Source: Artemia franciscana (lineage: Eukaryota > Arthropoda > Branchiopoda > Anostraca > Artemiidae). Taken from it: a stretch of 64,000 nt of DNA. The position numbers were made by a program, and so were the translations under genes. The first letter of the stretch is position 1. Each line of letters begins with the position of its first letter. The notes beneath the pieces were generated by a model. That model searched no databases, was not told where the DNA came from, and saw only the letters and a list, made by a program, of their open reading frames with translations. This document shows, one piece after another, positions 1-11,203 of this stretch. The stretch spans positions 3,579,355 to 3,643,354 of the forward strand of contig NW_027062649.1 in NCBI RefSeq assembly GCF_032884065.1, in the 5' to 3' direction.

Positions 1-850
1 GATTTTTTTTATTGCCCTTGTCTCCTTCCCTTTCGTCATTGACTACCCCGATATTACCCCCATATTTTTTTAATTATTACCCCAACAGATTCTTTGATAG
101 AAGCACATTTCTTGGGACCAATCTGCAAAAAAAGAAGTGATCGCCTGCAACGAAACATGTGAATATTCTTAGGTCTGCAAAACACCCATCGTTCCCAGTT
201 GGGAGGACTTTTGGTTAACTGATAATGCATCCTCTATTTCCTGACATTTTGGTGCAATTATTTCATAGATTCGAAGTGTGATGATTATAGAAGAACAAAA
301 CCCTACAACAAGAGGTTTCAACCGCTTGTATTCCCTGGTACTCCATTAGAAACCGACAGCTTTCAAAAAACATACTTTTTCCCATATTTCAAAAAAAAAA
401 TCCAGAGAACAAAACTAAACCAAATCCTAAACCTAAACCAGAGCAATGGAAATTATTAATAAACGTCTAAAAACAGCATTTTGACCATGTTTCGGCACTA
501 CGACATATATTGAGAGAAGGCGGAACATTCATTTCTGAAGTGAACAATATCATCATAAGAAAACAATGTATCTCTACTTAGGGCGCATTTTGAGAAAATT
601 TTTCTTATTTTTCACTGCTTAATGGGGAATTTTAGAAAGAAAAAATGACCTAACTGGTTGTAACGAGAGGAATACTCAGAATTGATAATTTAGAACTTGA
701 TTGAGAACTGGGGGTCAATATACTAATCAGACAGAATTAATGAGACCCTATAAACTCGTTTAAAAAAAAGCTAACTCAGAAAAACAAATTTGCCTTGACA
801 CTGTCGATTTACGGTCGACGAGTGTCGAGAAAAATATCAGTTATTTTGAG
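1..850. other. AT-rich sequence, nothing recognised
   Basis: No open frame longer than a few tens of codons, no clear repeat arm and no RNA-like fold stands out. It may hold the 5' part of the hAT element whose coding relic starts downstream, but I could not find a terminal inverted repeat here. Confidence 0.4.
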
Positions 851-939
851 TTGCCTACCTTCACTAGGATTTTCAATGTTTTTTTAACAAGAAAAAGGTT
901 TTTTTACCAGAACGATCGAGAGATAATACAAGAACCAAG

Positions 940-1395
940 ATGCAGCAGATGGAGACGACAGACCCAAGTTTCAGTACATCATCCTCGCTTGACACCGGCA
1001 TCACGCCCTCCCCTGACTTCGGCTTCGCAGTGGTACTAAAAGAAACAAACCGACTAACATCTGGAGATATTAAATTTTTTCTTAAGAAAAGATGGAAGCC
1101 AAAGAACCAAGCCGAAGTTCCGACAAAGATGAAAAGTGGATGAAGTTACTCGTCGACTTAACATTGAGCTTCTTGTCCAGTTTCCCTGGCTGTGGTGAGT
1201 CGTTACCAAGAAGACGAGGTACTTTGGTGTAGTGTTTGTGTCATAATAAGAACCTCCAATAGTGGCAGGGGGTGGTCGGCTGTGTCTGGGGGAAAAGATG
1301 TTACACTTACAAAACATGCCAAGTCAGAGCATTATATGAATTACCAGTATAGAGCTGGAGCCCTTTTAGCGTCGTTCAAATAAGAGGATTAAATA
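940..1395 (+). pseudogene. hAT transposase relic, N-terminal part with TTF/BED-like zinc finger
   Basis: This is the 5' portion of a degraded hAT-superfamily transposase of the DUF4371/ZMYM1-like kind. The first frame (from 940) contains LTSGDIKFFLKKRWKPK, which resembles the segment before the finger in such proteins, and ends at a stop near 1143. A short FPWLW lies in another frame near 1180. The frame from 1192 carries YQEDEVLWCSVC followed by HAKSEHYMNYQ, the usual W-x-C-x2-C ... H-x4-H layout of a TTF/BED-type finger that binds transposon ends. Three reading frames are needed, so it is not functional. The frame stops at 1381-1383, just before a family A repeat begins; the rest of the transposase resumes at about 3146. 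Family assignment is from remembered motif patterns, not a search. Confidence 0.62.
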
Positions 1396-1401
1396 AAAAA
1401 A

Positions 1402-1678
1402 AACTAGTTTTTTTTTTAACTGAGAGTAAGGAGCGACATTAAAACTTAAAACGAGAAGAAATTACTCCACATATGAAATGGATTGTCCCCTCCGTAATCC
1501 CTCACTCTTATCTCTAAAGTTTTTAATTGTTTTAAAAAGTAGAATTGTGGCAAAGAGTCAAACTTTAGCTTAAAGAGCGAGGGATTGCGGAGGGGACAGC
1601 CCATTTCATATGCGGAGTAATTTCCGTTCGTTTTAAGTTTTAGTGTCGCTCTTTACTTTCATTTCAAAAACTTTGTTT
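1402..1678. repeat. A3 foldback hairpin in copy 1
   Basis: Long inverted repeat with arms of about 110 bp and a loop of about 50 bp. The left arm has GAGAGTAAGGAGCGACATT and CTCCACATATGAAATGG; the right arm has the complements CCATTTCATATGCGGAGTAA and GTGTCGCTCTTTACTTTC. Confidence 0.8.
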
Positions 1679-3145
1679 CTTTTTTATTTAATTTCTGAAA
1701 ATTTTTGAATTAATGCATGTCTGATTTTGGCTCTCCGTACATAAATTATTGAAATGAAATTTGCATATTAATTCTTTTTTTGGCTAAATGGCTATCTCTT
1801 AGTTTTGATCAGACGATTTTGAGAAATAAGGGGTGGGGAAGGAGGCATAGTTGCCCTCCAGTTTTTCGGTTACTTAAAAAGGCAACTAGAACTTTTAATT
1901 TTTAACGAATGTTTTTATTAGTAAAAAATATACGTAACATAAGAATTAACTTACGTAACAAACTTTATGTTTTTATATTTTATATTTTACTTTATATTTT
2001 GTACTTCATAATTTATATTTCTTATATTTTTATTATGTATATGAGGGGGTTTTTCCCCTCGTTAATACCTCACTCTTTACACTAAAACTTAGGTTTTGTC
2101 CCAATTCTTTAAGAATGATCCCTGAATCAGAAAGGCCGTAGAATAAATAGTTGAAATTACTAAAAACACTTTAGCATAAAGAGTGAGGTATTTATCTCCT
2201 CCTAAATACCTCGCTCTTCATGCTAAAGTATTTTTAGAACCCCTCATATGCGTAATAATCTCTGTTCGTTTTAATTTTCAATGCTACTCCTTACTTTCAA
2301 TTGAAAAAAGTTTTTCATATTTATTTTTTCATTTTTTTTTTTATAGTAATACTAAATAATCCGCCCTTTCTCATTCAATTTCTCTTCCCCCATGACATAT
2401 TCCTCCAAGGAATGATCCTCCCACATATCCCCCCTCAACCCCACGCCCAAACCAATAAAATCCCCCTGAAAATGTCTGTACACTTCCCAATAACCAATAC
2501 TTATGTAAACACTGGTGAAAGTTTGTAACTTGCAGCCCCTCACCCAGGGACTGTGGGGGAGTAAGTCGTCCCCAAAGACATAGTTATTATGGCTTTCGAC
2601 TATGCGGAACAAAATCGTTATCTCAAAAATTTTGATCTGTTGACTTTGAGGAAAAAATGAGCATGGGAAGGGGCCTAGGTGCCCTCCATTTTTTTGGTCA
2701 CTTAAAAAAAGCGCTAGAACTTTTCATTTCCGTTAGAATGAGCCCTCTTGCGACATTCTAGGGCCACTTGGTCGATACGATGACCCATAAGAAAAACACG
2801 CACCCGTGATCTGTCTTCTGGCAAAAATACGAAATTCCACATTTTTGTAGATAGGAGCTTGAAATTTTTGCTATAGGGTTCTCTGATATGCTGAATGCGA
2901 TGGTGTGATTTTCGTTAAAATTCTATGACTTTTGGGGGGTGTTTCCCCCTATTTTCTAAAATAAGGCACATTTTATAAGGCTAGTAACTTTTGATGACAA
3001 AGAGTAAATTTGATGAAACTTATATATTTAAAATCAGCATAAAATTCGATTCTTTTGATGTATCTTTTAGCATCAAAATTCCGTTTTTTAGAGTTTCGTT
3101 TACTATTGTGTCGGGTTGCTCCTTACGTTCGGTACCATGAACTGT
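1402..3145 (+). mobile_element. Family A composite foldback element, full-length copy 1
   Basis: A 1.74-kb non-coding repeat in the order hairpin A3 (1402-1678), linker (1680-2040), hairpin A2 (2040-2310) and module A1 (2350-3145). The same order occurs in reverse at 61026-62765. The outer left end reads AACTAGTTTTTTT...GTAAGGAGCGACATTAAAAC; the right end reads on the minus strand as a CAGTTC-type hairpin followed by GTAAGGAGCGACCCGGCTC in better copies. Both ends therefore share the word GTAAGGAGCGAC. No transposase is visible, so it is probably non-autonomous. It lies between the finger and the core of a hAT transposase relic, which implies insertion into that older element. Confidence 0.75.
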
Positions 3146-4180
3146 TGGATCAAGATGTCAGCAATGCCTTGGACTCTGAAAGAATGAAACAAATACGCCA
3201 GAACCGTGAATTATTTACAAGCACTGTGGAGACAATTAAACTTTGCAGGGCACAGAATACACCCATTTGTGGCCAACGGGACGATGGCAAGCTCAATAAT
3301 CAGGGCTCTAATGTAGGCACAGCAGAAAAAATGGTAATTTCCGTCACCTATTTTGGTATCGTGTTCAGGGGGGCGATTCGCTGCTTCAAAGGCTTGTAGA
3401 CATTGCACCCGTAAACGCAAAATTCACTATTAAGCAGATCCAAAAAGAACTAATCGAGACGATTGGAGAACTTATAAAGTCCCAAGCAATCAGAAAAGTG
3501 AACACATCATGAGTTTGGTGTCTCATTGCTGACGAACCCCCGGTAGGCAGACAAGGAAACTCATGGTAGTTGCGTGTCATTATATTTAAAAATGGCAGAA
3601 GGGTTACGGAATCCGAGAAGAACCTGTTGCCGTAGTCGATGCCTTTCAAACCTTATCAGGGCTCACTGGAGATGAAAAGGCAAACACCCGATGAAATTTT
3701 GAAGAAAGACTAGACGGCAAAAGCCTCGGCAGGCTACTTTTAAGTGAATTCACCAAATCCAGCTTAGACATGACGAAGTGCGTCCGCCAAGGTTATAACA
3801 AAGCAGCTAGCACGTTAAGCTTGGTAAATGGGGCTGCTGGCGAAATAAAGCACAGTTACCAACTTGCAGATTAGTTTCACTGTGTAAGCCATGCTACTAA
3901 TATTTCGTGCTCAAAGATAGTTTATGTCCCAATTCTACAGAATGCGCAAGATTTTGTACGAGAAACCATCTCTTATTTCAGCTCGAGTGCCAAACGAACA
4001 AGGCTTCTGAAAAAACATCTAATGTCAGACAACAGTAGAGCTGAGATCCTCATTGGTCTTTGTATCAGAAGATTTGTCGAGGCATAAGGCAATTAGTCAG
4101 TTCCGGGATTCCTTCTCGTCTGTTATTTCCGCTCTGTAAGAGATGGAAGGCTGACTCAAATTATGGCTGGTAAGACTATA
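3146..4180 (+). pseudogene. hAT transposase relic, DUF4371-like core
   Basis: Continuation of the hAT transposase interrupted by the A element. Readable pieces in order are ERMKQIRQNRELF and TVETIKLCRAQNTPICGQRDDG (3179-3285), IKQIQKELIETIGELIKSQ (about 3430-3485), LLSEFTKSSLDMTKCVRQGY (about 3737-3797), NGAAGEIKHSYQLAD, then FHCVSHATNISCSKI and LQNAQDFVRETISYFSSSAK (about 3870-3990). These match the catalytic-domain landmarks of DUF4371 hAT proteins, including the D-x-T-K-C-x-G-Q-G-Y-D region and the CxxHxx(N)L helix. Here the expected GYDGA reads GYNKA, and several stops and frame changes are present, so it is dead. The C-terminal dimerisation part is not clear; a VERNFS-like string near 4280 may be its remnant. 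Confidence 0.72.
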
Positions 4181-4199
4181 AAAAGCGTTATAGGTTAGT

Positions 4200-5600
4200 T
4201 TGTTGCTGTCAGGCTACGTATGAGCTTTTGACTCCTAAATAAATGTTCTTGTTTTTTATACTTGGCTTTTGTACTTTCAGTAGAACGCAACTTTTCTATA
4301 ATCTTACAGACACAGCGACAAGCCTATGGCTTTCTCCTGTTTTAAATAAAATAAATAAATAGGAAAATACTAATAGCTATTTTATTTGCAATAGTTTTGT
4401 CCATATATATTAGACAGGCTGTGAAGCAATAATTTTTGTTCGTTCTAAGTCTCAGCTTCGCTGTTCACTTCCCTCAGAGAAACTTATTTGTTTAGATTAA
4501 TAGTTGTATAACAGCCAAAATCAAATCGCAGGACATCACAGCTTTAAGGAATGAACAGACCTAAGAAGGAACTAGGAGATAAAGCCGTTCTCATCGTAAT
4601 GTTTTTGACATTTTACCATTATATGCTAAATTTAACTCCAAACCCAGGTAGGCTGTTTCTCATTGAAGTACAAAGGACTGCAAAATAAAAACATATTTTG
4701 CTCCCTAGCTCCATCTCAGGACAATTCATACCTAAAATGGGGATGAGCTTTCTTTTGGTTTTTAGAAGAATATTAAGGTAAAAACACTATGCAAAGTTTT
4801 CCTTGACATTATTGAATAGAACCGTGAAATAAAGCAAAACAAGTGGAAGCTAATCCCGTAAATTGATAAAAACTATTCGCTTATAGACATTCAAGCAATT
4901 ATTATTCTATTTTTTTAATCCAAAATGTTTATGACATATTATTTGCTTTTTACATGATTGGCGTGAATACTGGATGAATACCCTCAAAGTAATACCCAAA
5001 ATTCTTATGAATGCTTTAATGACATTAACTATGCATCAAACATGGAATTGTATTTTGGAATTTCTGCTACTAATAGAATTTGATACACTTACATAATATG
5101 ACAAGAACTAGATAATAAATGTAATACTGTCAGAAGTAAAGGAAAAGAAATATTTTATTGATATGTAATGAGGCCGGAAACGCTAAGCTGACAAATTTAA
5201 CCAAATAGAATGATTTTTCTCTCATGAAGATCTACATGTAGACAAGTCAATTGTTTCATAGATTGAAGTAAAAACTTGAAATAATTGAAACAATAATCGT
5301 ATTAATGTGTAGCTTAGATATTTAGCTATTCAATGATCTAGGCAGTAAGATAAATTTATTTTTGCCACCTTACAATATACAAAAAAGAAGAAGAGTAAAG
5401 ACAAGAATTTAAAGGAAAATCAACTTCTAAAAAATAATAGATAATAAAAAATTAGCGACGAAGACCACACTGCCTTTCCATAACAGACAAACACAAAGTT
5501 TTTCCCTAAAGCTTTGTATTTGTTGAAAAGATTTTCCCTATTGTTTCTACTTTGTGATTGTTTGTAAATACAACATTAATCCAAACAGGAGTGGTAAATA
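4200..5600. other. Intergenic AT-rich sequence, nothing recognised
   Basis: Apart from the VERNFS-like string near 4280, I see no coding relic, tandem array or foldback structure here. Confidence 0.4.
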
Positions 5601-7540
5601 ATGTTGATTGACAGAAAATGAAGTAAACGGTTTAAGCTTGTCTCAAACACGTTGTAATCTATCAAATCCACTACATATAAAGGGTCTGGAACGCAATATC
5701 ATTTCAAAATAAAACTATACATGTAATGCAGCGGGAATATAACTACAAACTTCAGTAAATGACAAAACTCCGATCGAACCTTTAACTGCTCACTTTTAGA
5801 CAGAAAATCCAAAAGTCGTGAAATATACAATGCGTGAGGCAGAGCTAGGGCACTATACAGTTTAACAAGTACACACTTACTATAACTATACTTCAATGCA
5901 GCCAATTTGGCAGAGCTGGTGCGGAAACCTCATATGACATGTAAAAAATAATAATACGGTTATTATCCTTATCTGGACCATAAACAAGGCTGAGTTATTT
6001 CAGTAAATAAGACTGTATAATTGATTGACCAGCTACAATAACAGATAAACATGACATAGCTTTACCTCGGGCATTATAAGTAGGAAATTCAGTCTTAATA
6101 GTATTAACATTCAGTCCTAAGAGCTTTTAACCAGAAATCAAAGAATCAAAGTTTGCCTGTAAAGTAGAAAGACTTGAACTGATAAGCAGGAAATCATTTG
6201 CAGAGCAAATCTAAATAAAATCAAAAATATTACAATCAATTATCCATTAATTGTCCTAGTCAAAGTAGTTGTGAGAATTCTAAACGTAGTAGGACTTAAA
6301 TGGAACCTTTCCTAAGTCCTCTAATAATACGAACAGGCCCAGTTAAAATACCTTTTCAAGTTCAACCCTGACGTAACTAGGACTATACCAATATGATGGC
6401 AACGCAAGAAAATGGTGCGTAACTACAAAATCAAGCAGAGACAAAAACAATTTTTGATCGGACTACGAAATCGATTGCTGCTTGTATATCCACACAGCAC
6501 AAATATACAAAATATCAAAATTTTCACCATTACTAAGGGGACGCTTCAGTAAGCGATGCGCAAATGCACAATTTAGATGCTTATGAAAACCCAACAGTCT
6601 ATAATCTAGTGCGCATTTACGTTTCATCTGAGGCAGGACAAGACTTTCTAAAACCTTGCTTAAAATACTAGGAATAGAGGTTGGGCGGTAATTACTACAA
6701 AAATTGACATTTTTTATTTATTTTTATTTTCGTTATTGCGCCAGAACCAAAAGAATTCTGTACCTGATTTGTATCAATATATATTTGAAATGAAAATGTC
6801 AGATGCTCAATCAATAGTGCACTTGCTTTTTGAAGATATTGGGGTGCTATACCATGTAAACCAGGAGTTTTAGGACACCTCAAAAGCCTGATTATACGCA
6901 AACCGTCACTTTAAAAACAAGAAAAATGCTAAGTTTAAACAATAGAGGGTCAAGCCTACTTTTTAATAAGGCATCATCTCCAGTTTCTAAATTCAGATTA
7001 CAGAGGCCAAGCACAGCAAAATAATGTCAAAGCTATTGCTCTTCAGGAATACAAACATTAGCTTTACTATGACCGCTCTCAATAATCCTATACATTTTTC
7101 AGATATGATTTTGACTTTTAAAAGCCTCATCAGAGGCACGCTCAGCTTTCCCAGGCTTATGGTCACTGACACACTCGGTATATTCCTTTTTGTCTTTCTA
7201 AAAAGCTGAAAAAATAAACAGACCAGATCTTGCCTTGTCACAATCACACCAAATGGGATACCATATTTTTGAACGTCTTTTAGCAGCCCTTCAGCTGGGA
7301 TCATGACTTCAACCGAACTTAAAGGTACTTCTCTTTACTTTAGGTACCGGTAGAGGCTTCCTTCCCACACTTCATAGCAAGAACAATTTTAGCAGCATGC
7401 AAATCAAGACTAATGCTATCGTTTAACTCATGAAGTATAAGCTGAAACAGTAGTTTACTTTTCATCAGTATGTCATCTATACTACCTATCCTTTTCAATT
7501 TCTATTAGCTAACATATTAGGGTTTAATACCTAAGTAATT
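5600..7540 (-). pseudogene. Degraded LINE reverse transcriptase
   Basis: A non-LTR retrotransposon remnant read on the minus strand. From 5' (7.5 kb) to 3': linker HELNDSISLDLHAAKIVLAM (about 7370-7440); RT start CPKTPGLHGIAPQYLQKA (6830-6890) with IDTNQVQNSFGSGAITKI (6720-6780); NYRPTSIPSILSKVLESLVL (about 6640-6690), the usual Y-R-P-(I)-S motif; a motif region near 6310-6480; the catalytic-site relic where the Y/F-A-D-D box has decayed (about 6190-6220), followed by FLLISSSLSTLQANFDSLIS; and thumb sequence SYSKCVLVKLYSALALPHAL (5780-5890). Frames change several times and stops are frequent. The 6300-6490 segment has a close relative at 26040-26222, so this family is repeated locally. Clade is uncertain (jockey/CR1-like). 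Confidence 0.75.
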
Positions 7541-9203
7541 TTGGTAGTATTTTTCACCAAAGGTCATGTGCGATTTACTGGTAGTGTTTGTCGATTGCTA
7601 TTAATCAGGAAAGTTCCATGATGGTGTACGTTTTCCGCTCATTTTCTATGGACTTTTCATACTCGTTCTGCATTTTCAAATTTGGCGTCCTCTAAGTGCT
7701 AAAATTGCCTCACTTCACATACAGACCTTTATCATTAACGATTGAGTTCCTGTGTTTTCAATATGTTAAGACGTATACGGTTGTTTAATTTCTATGGAAT
7801 TAACACAAAGAATGAGAATAGACCCTCAAAAAACTATTAAAGACAATATTTGAGAAGGGAAAAATGAATATTATTTGTTAATTGTAACTTTTTACTTATA
7901 TTTGAAAAACTTCTCTGGTGGGGAAAGTATTTTAAAAACAGTTTCTATTTGTCTATAAATGCTATCACTTTTTTATTATTCAAATCAGGAATATTCATAG
8001 CTTTTCTAGATTTTTTTACTGTAAAATACATGATATCGGGTTGATATTTATAGTTAGGAATTTTTTTTTAGTAACAATAATACACCAAAAATTTTTAGTG
8101 GATGCATATGGAGAGCATCGCTCAAATAAACATATGATTAACCTAAAAAAATTACACTTCCTAATTATTTCATTACGGTAAAAATTCCTGCAAGGATTTC
8201 AATCTGTATTATTTGAAAACTAAAGTGAGAAAAAGACGCTCCACTTCTACACTACTCTCACATCTAATATTTAATTGGAAATTTTGACATGGTGCGCCAT
8301 CTATGAATCAAATAAGTGTTAGGGTTTTCAAGCTAAATGAGAGACTGACCGGTTGCTCATTGAAGACAGTGTAGTCAAAAAAGACATATATTCCATTTCA
8401 GTTTGATGGAAGACAAAATACTGCAGCTGCAACATCTCTGGAGCGGTAATGGAATGAAGTTGAAATTTCCAGAAAATATTAAGGTACAATGGAAAACTAT
8501 AATTTTACTCGGAATAAATGTTTTAAATTGGGTAGTGAGTTTAACTGTGGAAAATCTGAGCTTCTTCCTTTAAAACGGAACAATTCGTTGAACAATTCGA
8601 ATTCGTCCCACTTCGTTGGTCAATAAACAATTCGGTCAACAATTGGTCAAAAAAACAATTCGTCCCACTTCGTTGGGCCATATGGGGTGTTTCTTTCATA
8701 AAGATAGTACAACAACTTCTTTACCTTGGTCTTTCCATTAGACGATGACTAAAACAAACCTGTATGCTTCTTATTTCCCATCTTGAAAGAAAGCATTGTC
8801 TGTCTTAAGTCTCAATAATTCGAAATAAAGAAAAAAGTTTCAACAAAATAATCCTTGCTAAACAGTATAACCGTTTCATAAAGTCAGTTTCATCTGTGAC
8901 AAACCCTTCTTATACAGTGATATTTAAAGTGTTATGTATGCAAAAGTTGTTCAGAGTTTAATATGTGATCTTCATCAACGGTTTGACAAATACTATGATG
9001 TCTTTTTTGTTATTCCCCTTTTTAAGTCTTTTTCTCTATTTGGTACCCTGTCTTTGTTCTCTTTAACTAAATAAATGTTATAAAAAGTAAATAAACAGAA
9101 GTTTTAAATAAGTAAAGGCTACCTATAAAATAATGCATCAATGTCGAAGATACAATCTATTGAAAAAAATCCTGAAAAATGGGAACAACCAACTAAAAAT
9201 TAC
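7541..9203. other. Intergenic sequence with one short duplicated tract
   Basis: No gene recognised. At 8575-8685 a short tandem-like tract repeats AACAATTCG and TCCCACTTCGTTGG twice. A plus-strand stretch at 8398-8450 is bounded by TTTCAG and GGTAATGG, like a small exon, but encodes nothing I recognise. Confidence 0.35.
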
Positions 9204-9359
9204 CTTCAAGTTGAGGACGCGTAGTCTTTTTAATTCCGGAAGTAGTTAAGACAAACCCCAGTCAGTAACTTTGTAGCAACCACTCAAATTCAATTCTTCT
9301 ATAGATTGCTTGAATAATTCTGGTTGAGCTGCAAGGTTCACAATACCACAGTCGGTAAT
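9204..9359 (-). pseudogene. F-box/LRR-type (FBXL-like) exon, broken
   Basis: Minus-strand block of exactly 52 codons. It encodes one and a half typical cysteine-containing LRRs of F-box proteins: ITDCGIVNLAAQPELF, then SIEELNLSGCYKVTDWGLS, an in-frame TAA, and PELKRLRVLNLK. In intact FBXL proteins such repeats present substrates to an SCF ubiquitin ligase. The 3' side has a good donor (TTGAAG|GTAATT). On the 5' side, the coding sequence should start right after an AG acceptor, but the sequence reads CTAATTCTTG|ATTACC: the expected AG is TG. The lost acceptor and the internal stop argue for a pseudogene, or for two base errors. It fits in frame behind the exon at 10589-10695. Confidence 0.62.
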
Positions 9360-10588
9360 CAAGAATTAGAAGAAAATTCGAAAAAAATTCAAACATCATC
9401 AATGAATTTAAATCTAAAACCGGTCAAAATTAAATTGCAGAAAAATGAAAAGAGTGCGTAAGAATAGATTAAAAAAGGTTTATTGTTCTTTACACAGTAA
9501 ATTATAGGGTATTTCTGCCCTATGTACTTTTAACAAAACTCATATACTATGTAATAATATAAAGGACCGACAGAAAACAATAAACAGTTTAAAAGATGAT
9601 ATTTTATCATCATTTATCATTATAAAATCCGATATATAAATTCTATACATTGAAGTATATAATGATGAAGTTCCTTTTTTATGCCTTTTGCAAGGTTTTG
9701 CTATTTGTCAGAACAGCACATCCTGCTAAAGTATTTGACACTATGGAAGTGAAAGGAGAATTATTTTGTGACGAAGGATTAAACACATTACTTAGAGAAT
9801 TAAAACAATAATCAATATGGCACTGTTAGTCTGGTAAAGGAGTCTTTTGAATATGGTGGTTGCAAAGCTACAGATAAATTACTGAACATAGTGACAGTAT
9901 ATTTTTTGAAAACAGGAAAGTATATAGCAATTTTAGAAAACTTCAACTAAACGCCTATATAGGAAAGATGTATCGCAAGTAAAGATCTGCCAAATGATTC
10001 CATTGTGACTAAAAGTTCTGGGATAAAGCTTTAAGAGAAAAACAGCGTCACTTTAGGAAGAGGTCATGTCCCAAAGGCCAAATGTCCGCTTTATATTAAT
10101 GAGCGAGAAGTGTCTGTGTTATCAAACCTCTTTAGTCATCAGTTTTTTATACTGTGAGCAAGCGTTTACTTCAGCCACCAGAAGATCTTTAAAGAAGGTT
10201 CTATCCCTGCATGGAATACCAAATATAAATATTAAAGTGATAAGTGCAAAACTGATAAAAGATATGTCCAAAAATAAAAATGCAAAGGTTAAGCTAGGCT
10301 ACTGGGTTAGTGGCTAGTTTTGAACTGAACAGGAGCTGAGCAGCGGTGCGTTCTATCCCCATTTATATAGATAGTTTTGATGAACTTTATCCTAAAGAAC
10401 AGAGCAAAAGCTACAGAGAAGCAGGGAACTAAGTGGAAAAGTTGAACTCTCCTAGACTCAAATTATACTAAGGATTTGAGCGGTCTAGATGAATGTTAAG
10501 CAAAATAATAAATTTTTGGAGGTTTTGAGAGTATATGTAAACACTATGTATGCACTATGTATCTACGCAAAGAGAGACAATCACAAAC
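9360..10588 (-). other. Putative intron between the two LRR exons
   Basis: If the two LRR blocks belong to one gene this 1,229-bp stretch is the intron, with donor CAG|GTTTGT at its 5' end. It contains no recognisable element. Short open frames inside it on the plus strand, for example 10066-10317, match nothing I know. Confidence 0.4.
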
Positions 10589-10695
10589 CTGAGAGCATTC
10601 TCTTAAAGAAAGTTTCTTTAAAGAGCAGGACGCAAATGCTGACTCCAAAGATACGTCAGTCACTTCGTTGTAACTGAGGTCTAACTCAGTCAGCC
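10589..10695 (-). CDS. F-box/LRR-type (FBXL-like) internal exon
   Basis: A 107-bp minus-strand exon with a strong acceptor (TTTTTTTTTCTTTGCAG|GGCTG) and a donor (TCTCAG|GTTTGT). After two bases completing a glycine codon it encodes LTELDLSYNEVTD, then SLESAFASCSLKKLSLREC and SQ, the LxxLDLSxNxVTD...LKKLSLRxC pattern of FBXL leucine-rich repeats. It begins in phase 1 and ends in phase 0, and the next block at 9359 starts in phase 0 with ITDCGI, which is how this LRR family continues. No F-box exon is visible upstream on the minus strand within the window. Function (substrate recognition in an SCF complex) is from the family only. Confidence 0.68.
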
Positions 10696-10699
10696 CTGC

Positions 10700-11200
10700 A
10701 AAGAAAAAAAAATAGATGAAAAAAGACATAAAACACAGCAACAAAGAGAGTCATACAAAAACAATTAAAGCTATAAAAAATTATGTAAATTATTTTTTTT
10801 TACTTGAAAAATTCCCTAAAACATGTAGAGTAAATTGTAATTTGAAAAAAAGGTTCTGCCGATGTTTCAGCACTTCAGATATGAAAAAAGAGGAGCTGTG
10901 CTGCTTCAACACAATATGCCACCCTCAAAATTTAGATATCTTTACAGTTAATCCAACAATTTCGTATTTTCTTCGACAAATCTTTTCTTCCTATTTCTTT
11001 CCTCACTCTTTTGCTAGTTTGAAGTATGTCCTATTTTTTTTTTAAAAAACAACTCCTGAAAGACAAGGGTTACTCAATTAGAAGCTTCTATAAAAGAACG
11101 CATGAAAACAGATTTGTTACACAGGGGGTAAACCCCATAAAAGACGTATAAATTTCTGTTCATTTTCAGTATTGATATTTTCCCTCTTAGTAGAAAGCTT
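10700..11200. other. AT-rich spacer
   Basis: Homopolymer-rich sequence. Open frames here are low-complexity and encode nothing recognisable. Confidence 0.4.
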
Positions 11201-11203
11201 GTT

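Noticed and set aside
2301-2612. Frames of 75-86 codons in family A (also 60321-60708 and 61608-61916)
   Set aside because: They lie in module A1 in opposite strands and different frames of homologous copies, so the repeat explains them.
8398-8450. Possible small plus-strand exon between TTTCAG and GGTAATGG
   Set aside because: Splice-like ends only; the 17 or so codons match nothing and no partner exon is visible.
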